A stretch of DNA of 64,000 nucleotides from assembly GCF_022458985.1 (NCBI RefSeq), contig NC_061774.1:17012197-17076196 (forward strand). The letters are read 5' to 3'. Within the stretch, counting starts at the first letter, position 1; the number at the start of each line of letters is the position of its first letter. Below are positions 55,470 to 64,000 of this stretch, piece after piece. The notes beneath the pieces were generated by a model. The model ran no database searches and was not told the origin of the DNA. It saw only the letters and a list, made by a program, of their open reading frames with translations. Source of the stretch: Mugil cephalus. Lineage: Eukaryota; Chordata; Actinopteri; Mugiliformes; Mugilidae. The translations under genes and the position numbers were made by a program.

Positions 55470-57640
55470 CTGCTTAATAAACTACTTTATGTAACTATAG
55501 ATGCCAAAACGCTCGACTTAAAGTAGCGACTTTAGGGCAGTCTAAACCAAAAAAAATCAACCATGTTTTTAAACTACGAGTCGTGATATTTAACCGTGCG
55601 GACAGTTCGTGTTGGTGAAATGTGATTTGGCAGCACAAGTGCAACCTGATGTGCAAACACTCCACTCCCAGTCACCTCTTTTTTGTGATAAAGGAGTGGA
55701 CTGGATGAGAAATGCATTTTTGTGCCGTGACTTCAACCCCAAACAGTACTTAAGCTGTCTCTGTGATTGCCGTGTAGTGATAAGAGCGCACTCAGATACC
55801 AGAAGAGATGGCAGCATCACCCGGCTATCACCTCTATGGGTCCTCCTATAATCCGCTCTTAAATTACAGGACTGGTTACCACGCTGTCTCCAACAACAGC
55901 CTTACACGTCTATTGTCTCCCTATTGTCACATGGGCTCCCTCACTTGCGTCACCGCACACCCATAACCACCGCAGTCAAAGGACCCTTCCTGCAACGCTC
56001 CGAGAGTCCTCGGGTCAGGGGTCACCTGTGGCCTCTGGTCTCCACGACGACAGCCTGGCAGTCCCCAAGACTGAGTCCGGCCCCCCACCCGCCCCCGTCA
56101 CCAACCTCCCACATACTAACACAGACACTCAAAGAGCAACAGCTTTTGTCCCCAAACTCCTGTGCATCAAAAGAGGCCGTGGAGTGGGAGCTCCAGGCCA
56201 AACATTTACAGCCGGCCAAACACTTTTTCAGAGCGCTGCAGTGGAAGTGCAGGGGGACCACCATAGCTGCAAAGTGACATGAGATAAATGGCCAACATTT
56301 AATGTCCCATCAGTCTCCCTTTTTTTCCTCTCACACGCGCAGACAGTTAAAACCCCTGCAGGGCAACAGAGAAGTGTGAGGCTTAACCCTGATTTAGAGT
56401 ATAATTGTGGTGAAGTTGAGAGCAGCAACTGTGTCACTAGTTTAATATGCACAGGCAAGCTTACCATCAAGTCCGCTCCTCTCAGGTTTAGTGTGCGTAA
56501 AAGTTTTGGGACATGTGATGATCTTGGACCACAACGCACTGGTACCGACACACATTCTGACTGTGCAGAAAAAGCGGATCGCGGAGAGGTTAGAAAAATA
56601 TGCGCTTACCATATTGTGCATGCAGGACATCTCTTGAACCAGCACTGGCGGACTCTGCTGCAGTTTTGCGTCTCACCGGCTATGTACAAAAAACAAAACA
56701 AAACTGCGCGTACGTGGCTCCGCCGGATATTTAATATATTTTTTTTTCCAGGTCTTCGGCGAGGTGCGGCAGGCGGCGATCAGTCTGCTAGCGGCGCGGA
56801 CAGAGAGGAGCGCAGACTGGGAGCGAGTCTTTTCCCTCTCGGAGGTTTGAACGGGAGAGCAGAGGGAACCCGAGAGGCAGGGAAACATGCGTCTGTCCCC
56901 CGGTGACTGGACAGACACGCTAAAAAAAAAAAGAAAAAAGAAACAACACAACATCGAAGCGGAACAGCGCCATCTACCCATCGGGTAGGTGCGCTGCAAT
57001 GACAAACGGAAGCAGGAAAGAAAAACTTATGTTGTCGCAGGTTTTGTTTGTTTTCAAGAAGGAAAAAAAAGCCTATTTAGGACATACCCACCCAAAGTAA
57101 ACTGAATACGGTTCATGAACATTTTGGAGCTCATGCCTGGCCTTGGTCTCTTTTGAAAGCCAACACTCCGAAGTCAGACTAAAGTCAGAATCACTCTTAA
57201 GTTTTAGAGTAAGCAAAGCTGGTACACAGTTAAAAAAATAAGAATAAAATTAGTTGTTGGGTTCGTCTTATTTTATCTATTTATTTGTATTTATTTATGT
57301 TTTTTTTTTTTTTTTTTTTTTTTTTTAGACGTGTTGGTTTAATCCAATAATGACTTTGATCAATGAAAACAGACGAAAATTACATATTGCATCATTCAGC
57401 ATTTACTCAACTTGTGTACAGAGCTCTGATTGGTTCAAAAAGCTGCTGTCAAATGTATATGACCCAGTGGAATGATAAAGGATTAATACCAGAGCTGGAT
57501 TAACAACGGTTGTATGCTCTACATAAAATGGGAAATGAGGTACAAAATGAGGATAGTTAAATACAGATGATGAGAGGTATGGAATTAATGACCATCAAAA
57601 ATCAGTTCTTTCAGTTTTTTCTTCTCACACTAAGGACTTT
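55470..57640. other. gene-free stretch with a GC-rich patch and a long T-run
   Basis: A GC/purine-rich patch at about 56740-56900 follows a pyrimidine tract ending in 'ttttttttccag', which resembles a splice acceptor on the plus strand. No protein family could be read from it. A 27-bp T-run lies at 57300-57326. Confidence 0.45.
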
Positions 57641-57649
57641 AATCAGAGG

Positions 57650-57960
57650 GGTCCCAAGCAATTGATCTGGGTTCTGGTCCCAGTCCTGTGGTTCTGGTCA
57701 AGATTTCTTCCTGTTAAGAGCTATTCCTTTCAGGGTTCTTAGTACTATCTCTGGGTTGGGTTTGAATAGTGCGATGTATCCTGATACAATCCGTATTGTT
57801 GCTGGCACTATAGAATTAAATACAGCTAAGCTTGTCGCACAGTGGTTTAGCAAGAGGTTGGAAGGTTCTGGGTCAGGACCCACCATCCTGCCTGCAGGAG
57901 GCTCCGTGGGTTTTCTTCAGGCGCTCCTACGTCCTCCCCTCTTCTTCAATCCAGGGTCTT
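57650..57960 (+). repeat. two adjacent diverged dispersed repeats
   Basis: The first part ('gatttcttcctgttaagagc') and the second ('gtggtttagcaagaggttgg', 'gaggctccgtgggttttctt') resemble common teleost non-LTR 3' ends. Both are strongly diverged. Boundaries and class are tentative. Confidence 0.4.
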
Positions 57961-58235
57961 GAACGTTTTTTAGGCCACAAACCCTCAAACTGATGGGACC
58001 CCCTACCTACTGTATGTGTTCTATATTAAACACATACAGTGCTATTTATAAATATACATTATTATTAGCATGTTGCTGCAATATTAAGCTATTCAGATTA
58101 TGCACTGGTTCAAATATACCCATTTTTATTTTTTTTCCCCACAAGACATTTTGCGGCCACCCTGCTGTACCTCTGTGGACCCCTAGGGGTTGCAGACCCC
58201 CTTTTGAAGACCCATGTTCTAGTGTGTAAGGTTGG
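57945..58235 (+). repeat. dispersed repeat, copy 2 (inverted relative to 6.0-6.18 kb)
   Basis: This stretch is homologous, in opposite orientation, to 6000-6182, in the order described there. It extends further to the right, ending 'gggttgcagacccccttttg'. Confidence 0.7.
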
Positions 58236-58239
58236 ATTA

Positions 58240-58460
58240 AGTTGTGATTCCACTGCCATTATGAATGAGTTGAATTAGGGGTTAATACAGCTACATTTAA
58301 AAAAATCTGCATATTTTTGATAGGGTCCATGACATTACTCTTGCTTTATTACCATAGTAATTAGTAGGAGTTATAATAAAGAAACAACTAATCTATATGT
58401 CGTGCTAATCATCTTTGCACAGGCATAAACAAGTAGAGAGGACAGGCAGTGGTGTGTGAA
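58240..58460. other. intergenic sequence downstream of pdgfrl
   Basis: Nothing recognisable. A minus-strand ATTAAA lies at about 58469-58474, just to the right of this stretch, and may end the pdgfrl transcript. Confidence 0.45.
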
Positions 58461-58646
58461 TACAAAACCTTTAATATACATGTTTGACACATTTACATAA
58501 GTACATTAATTTCAACAACCACATGTCTGTTATAATTGCACTTTGTTTTTTTTATTGTGTGTGATTCATATGTGACTGATATATGCTCGTTAATACTTTG
58601 ACGTAGCTAAACGTTCAGATCTCCACCCTCTCTCTCTCTCTCTCGC

Positions 58647-61019
58647 TCATGGTTTCCTTGGTTTGGCTTTGGGCACCACTTTAACGGTGGTGGACACTGA
58701 TTTGGCTCCTTGGAGGTTCTCTGCGGTGCAGGTGTACGTTCCTTGGTCCACGTCTCTCACTTCGTCCACCAGGAGGACAGACTGGGACTGCTTCTGGGCC
58801 GCTCCTCCGTTGACTGGACTGATGATTTCCTGCGTGTACGGAGGCCTCCCGATCTGCAATCAGCACAGGAGCTCCATTCAGAAAATGACTCGTACTATGC
58901 ACTGGCTCATAGCTTACCTTACCTGCTCACATGCTGGTTAGTCATAAATAATTACTCACAGGCCAAAATTCAAACGGTCCATAGGTTGAATTTTCACTGA
59001 CGACTACTAGGACACTTCAGTCATTTATAGTTCACAAGCAAACATGCACGTTCCTAATCTGCTATATGTTCTTAATCTCCTGCTGTAAAAAAGTATTAAC
59101 TGGTTATTTATTAACACATCGCATTCATTTGAAACTGACATTTTAAGCGTTAGTTACGACTCTCCGTGAGTGTCTGACCTGCTCTCCTGGATATTCCCAG
59201 GTAAACCCTACATCCACATCCCGCTCTCCTACTACGGTGCAGCTGACGCGCAGGTTCTCCCCCACGGCCACTGAGCTCGACGATGCCTGGATCACTGGTG
59301 CAGGAGGAGCCATGGGGTCTGAGGGCATGTCAGCAGTCAGTCAGTCAGTCACTGGAACATCTGAACAAGTTTAAATGTATGTAGACAACAACATGACCTG
59401 GAAGCGTCTGTAGGCCTGAACTCTACTTGTGCTCAGTCAAGTGTAAATATATATGTATCGAGTGGCAGCTGAACTGTGAGAACTTTTTTTTTTTTTAGTA
59501 GCTAAAACAGTAGATGTGTGAATTGTTCGTCAGTCATAAAAAAAATAATGAAGCAATTAAAATGTAATTCTGACATCAAAAAGCTGTAATAAGCTTAATG
59601 ATTAACTCCAGTGATTGAGTGATTAAATTCATTGATTATTCAGAGTTTATCATGGGACCTAATGCAACAACTACTTATTCTCAGCACTCACAGTTCACAT
59701 AGATGAGCATGTACTTTATGGAGCTCTGCCTCAGGTTGCCCAGGCTGGCTACACAGTACAACTCTCCGGCGTGATAAGGCCGGGGTCGATGGATGGTGAA
59801 GCCCTTCTTGACGTCAAAGGAGATCTCTTTGCCGTCCACCTCCACCTCCGCCGGTGGGAACTCACGGTGCAGAGTCACCTTGGCCGCGGGCGACGTCACC
59901 TGGCAGGGGAGGACCGTCGGCCAGTTGGTCCTCATCTGAATCACCGCATAGTAGTCGGACGAGGGAACAAACAGTTCCTGTGGATCTGGTTGGTACAGCG
60001 AAAAGATATGATATGAGCGGCGATAAGATTAGATTAACAGGATTCCTATCAAGCTGGTGGTAAGTGACCCCTTACGGAAAACACGTGTCAGCATCAATAA
60101 AATTTATACCAGGAAAGAAGATGAAGACTTTGATTGCTTTGCTGTACTCCTTCCGACAGTCTGTATCTTCGCAGTACATTGGGTAACAGGTGTACTCCCC
60201 TGTGTCTGCACCAGTGCTGTTGACTAATGTTAGAACGCCGTATCGCTCTTGTTGGATTATCCTGCAGAGCCAAAAGTCAAAGACCACAATGACTCACTGG
60301 CGGATTTTATCATTATAACGCACTCCGCAGAATTTAGATTTACAGACAGCTTACCTGAGCCTGCCATCATTCTCCTCCTCAAGGTACTGGGGGACGCTCC
60401 ACTGCACTGGTTTCCCCCTGCACCTCAGCTCCAGAGTGTCTCCACTCTGCACGCTCAGGGTCTCTCCCACCTTCTTAAACTTACCTCTGTTCAGCACCTT
60501 AATGTGACGGAGACAAAACCATTATTTTTGAACATTAAAAACACATATGCAGTCAGGCCCGAAAAGCACACGCGTACTATATGTGCCATACCTGCGTGAG
60601 GGAAGTCTGTGCCTTGGTTGCAGGTGCGGCTTTGATCTTGGGCTTGGCTGTCACAGCTCTGGGCCCTTTGTTTGTTGGTTTGCCAAGTTTGGGTTTGCTG
60701 GGCTTGGATGTCCTCCCTGGAGTGGTCCTCTGCTCTTGGGCATCTTTTAGACAACGTTATACACAGAGCATGGTTAATCAGCAGTTAGCAGTTACGGATT
60801 AAGATAAGATTGCGGCGAAGGTATCTTTTTTATCAGATGCGAGCTTGTAGAGTGCAGCAGATTAGGCCGAGAGAATTGCTCCCCTCTCTGTGATTCTAGA
60901 AACACACGTTCACATAACAGCTGCACAACGAGGAAGTACAGACACTTACCTAACTCCGAGATTAACGCACAAATAACGAGAGCATGCAGCACCAGCCTCC
61001 ACAAAGCCACCGAAGGCAT
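58647..61019 (-). CDS. pdgfrl: PDGFRL, secreted Ig-domain PDGF receptor-like protein
   Basis: Seven exons on the minus strand in consistent phase: 61019-60950, 60743-60592, 60497-60355, 60261-60110, 59985-59692, 59318-59179 and 58853-58647. They give 385 aa (human 375). The protein resembles the extracellular part of PDGF receptors but has no transmembrane or kinase part and is expected to be secreted; the human gene has been discussed as a tumour suppressor. Seen: signal peptide MPSVALWRLVLHALVICALI; a Lys/Pro-rich basic linker (about 25-74); Ig-like domain 1 with C100 and C147 (ADTGEYTC); domain 2 with C200 and C250, including AKVTLHREFPP; and domain 3 with C297 and C359 (DQGTYTCTAENLQGA). 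YGVLTLVNST and LFVPSSDYY are family hallmarks. The tail is basic (KAKPRKP). slc7a2 lies directly upstream on the same strand, as in human 8p22, which supports orthology. Confidence 0.95.
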
Positions 61020-61170
61020 GATCGATCAGAGGACTGGCAGGAAGCGGCTCGAGGATCGTCGGTTCGCACGGTTCAAGGAGCCGAAGAGACCAAAAGAGGG
61101 AAAGGCGAAAGAGTGGAGAGAAGAGAGAGGAGGAGAGCAGAGCTTGCGGAGTGACGGTTCAGCTGTCTAA
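61020..61170 (-). promoter_or_regulatory. pdgfrl: pdgfrl 5' UTR and probable promoter
   Basis: Immediately upstream of the pdgfrl start codon is a pyrimidine-rich (minus strand) segment typical of a 5' leader. Further upstream, 'gaccaatgag' at about 61260-61269 contains a CCAAT sequence on the plus strand. No TATA box was identified, so the start site is not fixed. Confidence 0.35.
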
Positions 61171-61279
61171 CGGAATCACACAAATTCCTCCTCCTCAGTG
61201 TGGCATTAGTACCCCAAATTCCTCCTGAGTGGCTCAATGGAGGCTTTCAAGCCTGTCCGGACCAATGAGGCCCCTCCGT

Positions 61280-61900
61280 TTTGGAATCGCACAGCCTGTT
61301 TGCTTAGCTGCTGAGACTGGAAGTGTGTTAGCAGCTTGAGTCTGACCCTCGGGAACACGAGGGTCAGGGTTGTGGGTTATTAAAAGCATTTGGTGCCCAA
61401 TAAACCGCGTGACCTGCTGCCTTTCCACAGGTAAATCAAAACACAGTCTTAGTTTGATTTGGACTATTATAAAAATAATATAATATAAATGAAAAATACT
61501 GCCATGCAAAAAGAATTTTGCATTTATGTGTGTTGTTGTAATTCTGAAAACTGCAAACTGCAAACTGCAAAAACTCGATTTTGAAAAAAAACAGCCCATC
61601 TAAAATGACACATTTCTTAACAATACATAAACTGAAACTTTTGAATTCCTTGTTCCCAACAATAACCATATAGAAATTGTAAAACTTTCCTTCTGAGTGA
61701 CTAGCTTAGGCAAGATTTTGAACATGACACACATAAGCTGACACTGAAAGGCCCTTTTGTTCTCGAGGAACTCATGGCGTCTTTGTCCAAGGCTGCAGGT
61801 GAGCCGCGGTTTTTGTTATTTGTTCATTTTTAATCGACGCATCCCGCAACAAAATAACTCCAGATTGTAGTCGTGTGAAAAACAGGATTATTCCTTTTTT
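61280..61900. other. intergenic sequence between slc7a2 and pdgfrl
   Basis: No exon or classified repeat was recognised. A minus-strand AATAAA (plus TTTATT at about 61907) may end the slc7a2 transcript at the right edge of this stretch. Confidence 0.45.
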
Positions 61901-62567
61901 TATTAATTTACACATACGTAATTTGCAAACATTTACAGTTTCCATATTTACACTCATCAACACAGTCTGTTTAAAGTTTAAACAAATAAAATATCACATT
62001 CCACAAAAGGCTTCCGGTATCTACATGCCTCTCACAAAAATAAGATTTATAATCATTAACACAAGTGAGATGGAATTTTACATTTTAAAAGTGTAAACGT
62101 GCTCAATGCAATAACATATTAATTATCTACACTTTTTTTCTGTGGGGGCTAGTTAAATATCAGGTTTGGAAACTCCAGCACACGACACTGATGGTGATAC
62201 ACACATGATTAATAATAAGTACGTGAAAATAAGCTTGGGGTGAGGTTTACATTTTCAAATGTGGGCTCCCTAATTTGTAGCTCACATATTATGATTCCCA
62301 GTTCTTAAACATCACAAGTCCAAATATGCTTCAAACAAACAAACAACAACAACAAAAAAAATTCCATGAAGGATTACATAAAGTGTCAGTGTGGAATAAA
62401 AGTAAAAATATATATCATACATATGTGGGGGTTTGACGCTCTCAGGCACTGAAACACTGCAGAACCAGACCGGCACTGGTGTGTGTGTGTGTAAAACTGT
62501 AGATCCACATTCAAAGCGCTTACTCACTGTAACATCTCAGTTTTCTCTGTCCTCGCTCCACCTGAGC

Positions 62568-64000
62568 TCAGAACTTCTCCTCTTTAACCGCGTCCTTCTC
62601 TGTTTGGCTGGTGACTGTTTCAACCGTCGCGTGCTTGCCCTTTTGACGCTTCTTCTGAACGCTGTTCCGGATCCCGTAGCCAAAGTAGATGAGTAACCCT
62701 GGAGAGAGGAGCGACGGGTCATTGCAGTTCACCAGCTAGCTCGGGGAAGTCCATCTAATCCTTTCAGTTATAAATATTGTCTTACCGACTAACATCCAGA
62801 TGGCGTATCGTAACCATGTGTCTCCTCCTAACTGCACCATCAAGTAGACGTTGATGAATGTGCTCACCAAAGGCAGAGCAGGGAGTAAAGGCACCTATGA
62901 GGAGAGAAAAAAAGGGGGGGAGGGTTTAATGAAGAAGCTTGAAGGAAATTAAAGCATCAGACTCAAATACTACTACACTGCTACTCTCACCATAAACGTT
63001 GCTTTGGTGGGGTTCTGCGGGTGCCTCCAGATGAGGAAAGTGTTGAGCAGGATGACTAAGCCGAGGATGCATACAAGGACCACGCACCATGCTTCGGCGC
63101 TGGCCAGAGCACCTATGGCCTGAGACAGGATGACGCACAGTGCAACAACACACGCAACTGTAGAAAGAGAGAAAAGACGAACGATTGGGACCAGAGACCT
63201 GAGAGGCAAAGACAGCCTTTGCTGGCGAAGACAAGTCTTTTAGGAACCGCTTCGTTACTTACCAGACACTACAATCAAGATTGTGACTGTTCGTGAGGTG
63301 GCGGGGGTGGGAGAAGACGGGGGCTTCAAGAAGCCGAATCTGGTGTTTGATTCTATGATCTGCAGGTCTGAGCATTCGGAAGGACCTGTCTGGTACCTTG
63401 ATTACACAAAGAACAACGAGTGAAGAAGATCAAATGTTGCACAGTGCCGTAGGTTTAGAGGTTTGGGACACTAAAACAAAGAACAGAATAGAATAGAAAA
63501 ACCTTTATTTGTCCCACAGTGGGGAAATTGCAGTTTGCAACAGTATGCATAGGGCCAGAAAAGTAACAAGAATAATGAGTGCAAAAGATAAATAATAAGA
63601 TAAAAAAATGGAATAGAATAAACAATATACATATGTATTGGCATATGTACAAAAAGTATTGAATTGCAACAAAAGTAATTGGATTGTAACAAAAAGTTTT
63701 GAATGACTATGGCAATGTAGAGTCTCCGAATAAAAACTACAAGAGTGCAGTGCTGTTTTAAAAGCATATCCAAAGTATTCACACAAAAGTGAAGAAAAAA
63801 GTGAAAGAAGTTAGAAAGAAAGAGAGACCTGTTGCAATCAGCTGCCGGCCTCGACCGGCGCTGGAAGCCTCAGTCTATAGGTATATGTACCTCAGTATTA
63901 GGATGCAGATGGCCACCAGCGTGTAAGCAAAGAGGGTGCCGATGGACATCATTTCCACCAGGGCTTCCAGATCGAACAGTAGAGCCATGATAGCTAAAAT
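62568..64000 (-). CDS. slc7a2: SLC7A2-like y+ cationic amino acid transporter, 3' part (cut by window edge)
   Basis: The last five coding exons are present on the minus strand: 64000-63891 (runs off the window), 63396-63263, 63157-62991, 62894-62786 and 62698-62568, all in phase. The encoded part is the C-terminal region of a CAT-family transporter, which moves arginine, lysine and ornithine across the plasma membrane. Seen: [20 protein letters not shown] and [12 protein letters not shown], the hallmark CAT segment; an extracellular-type loop ([12 protein letters not shown]); several hydrophobic helices including [14 protein letters not shown] and [36 protein letters not shown] with [11 protein letters not shown]; and [12 protein letters not shown] followed by a charged cytoplasmic tail ending EEKF. 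SLC7A1 or SLC7A3 are possible on sequence alone; pdgfrl next door favours SLC7A2. Confidence 0.9.
63484..63760. repeat. dispersed fish repeat in slc7a2 intron
   Basis: 'agaatagaatagaaaaacct' followed by 'ttatttgtcccacagtgggg' and 'aaattgcagtttgcaacag' matches a very common teleost repeat tail, LINE- or SINE-derived. Boundaries are approximate and the class is from memory. It lies in the intron between the exons ending at 63891 and starting at 63396. Confidence 0.55.

Noticed and set aside
56376-56906. 176-codon open frame on the plus strand
   Set aside because: It reads through a likely non-coding AT-rich tract into GC-rich sequence and shows no domain. The acceptor-like 'ttttttttccag' inside it makes a continuous coding exon unlikely.

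Overview
This is a nuclear window from a ray-finned fish, probably a percomorph teleost. The reasons are intron-containing GT-AG genes of vertebrate families, compact introns, abundant CA/GT microsatellites, and fish-type Tc1 transposons and other interspersed repeats. There is no operon structure, CRISPR array or prokaryotic feature.

Five protein-coding genes can be supported. (1) On the minus strand, 13263-21308 is a single uninterrupted 2681-codon frame for a giant, proline/serine-rich, largely disordered protein. It carries the twin DPETG-type C-terminal motif of the PROB1/C4orf54/C10orf71 (CEFIP) family. (2) On the plus strand, 27891-30402 is rmnd5b in nine coding exons (391 aa), the RING-type subunit of the CTLH/GID E3 ubiquitin ligase. 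(3) On the minus strand, 39366-34854 is n4bp3 in nine coding exons (636 aa), a coiled-coil NEDD4-binding protein of the N4BP3/LZTS class. (4) On the minus strand, 61019-58647 is pdgfrl in seven exons (385 aa), a secreted three-Ig-domain protein. (5) On the minus strand from the right edge to 62568 are the last five exons of a y+ cationic amino acid transporter, most likely slc7a2 because it lies directly upstream of pdgfrl as in human 8p22.

Layout: 1 to about 12.7 kb is gene-free and holds microsatellites and old repeats. The PROB1-like gene follows, with a MEF2/TATA-like element about 1.2 kb upstream of its start codon. Next come a decayed Tc1 fragment, a satellite-like tract, and a complete Tc1 element with 200-bp IR/DR termini and an intact 340-aa DD34E transposase. 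That element ends within 200 bp of the first exon of rmnd5b. rmnd5b and n4bp3 converge on an intergenic stretch that contains a 486-bp MITE-like element. About 19 kb without a recognisable gene then separates n4bp3 from pdgfrl. It contains repeats, a G-quadruplex motif and GC-rich patches that may hold a distal n4bp3 exon or enhancers.

The genes do not form one pathway. rmnd5b and n4bp3 both touch ubiquitin ligases (CTLH and NEDD4 respectively) and are also neighbours in human 5q35. The pdgfrl-slc7a2 pair matches human 8p22. The window therefore joins two blocks of ancestral linkage. I saw no clearly new biological system. The best leads are the giant PROB1-like protein, the apparently young Tc1 copy at the rmnd5b promoter, the unclassified MITE and a perfect 25-bp inverted repeat near 10.8 kb.
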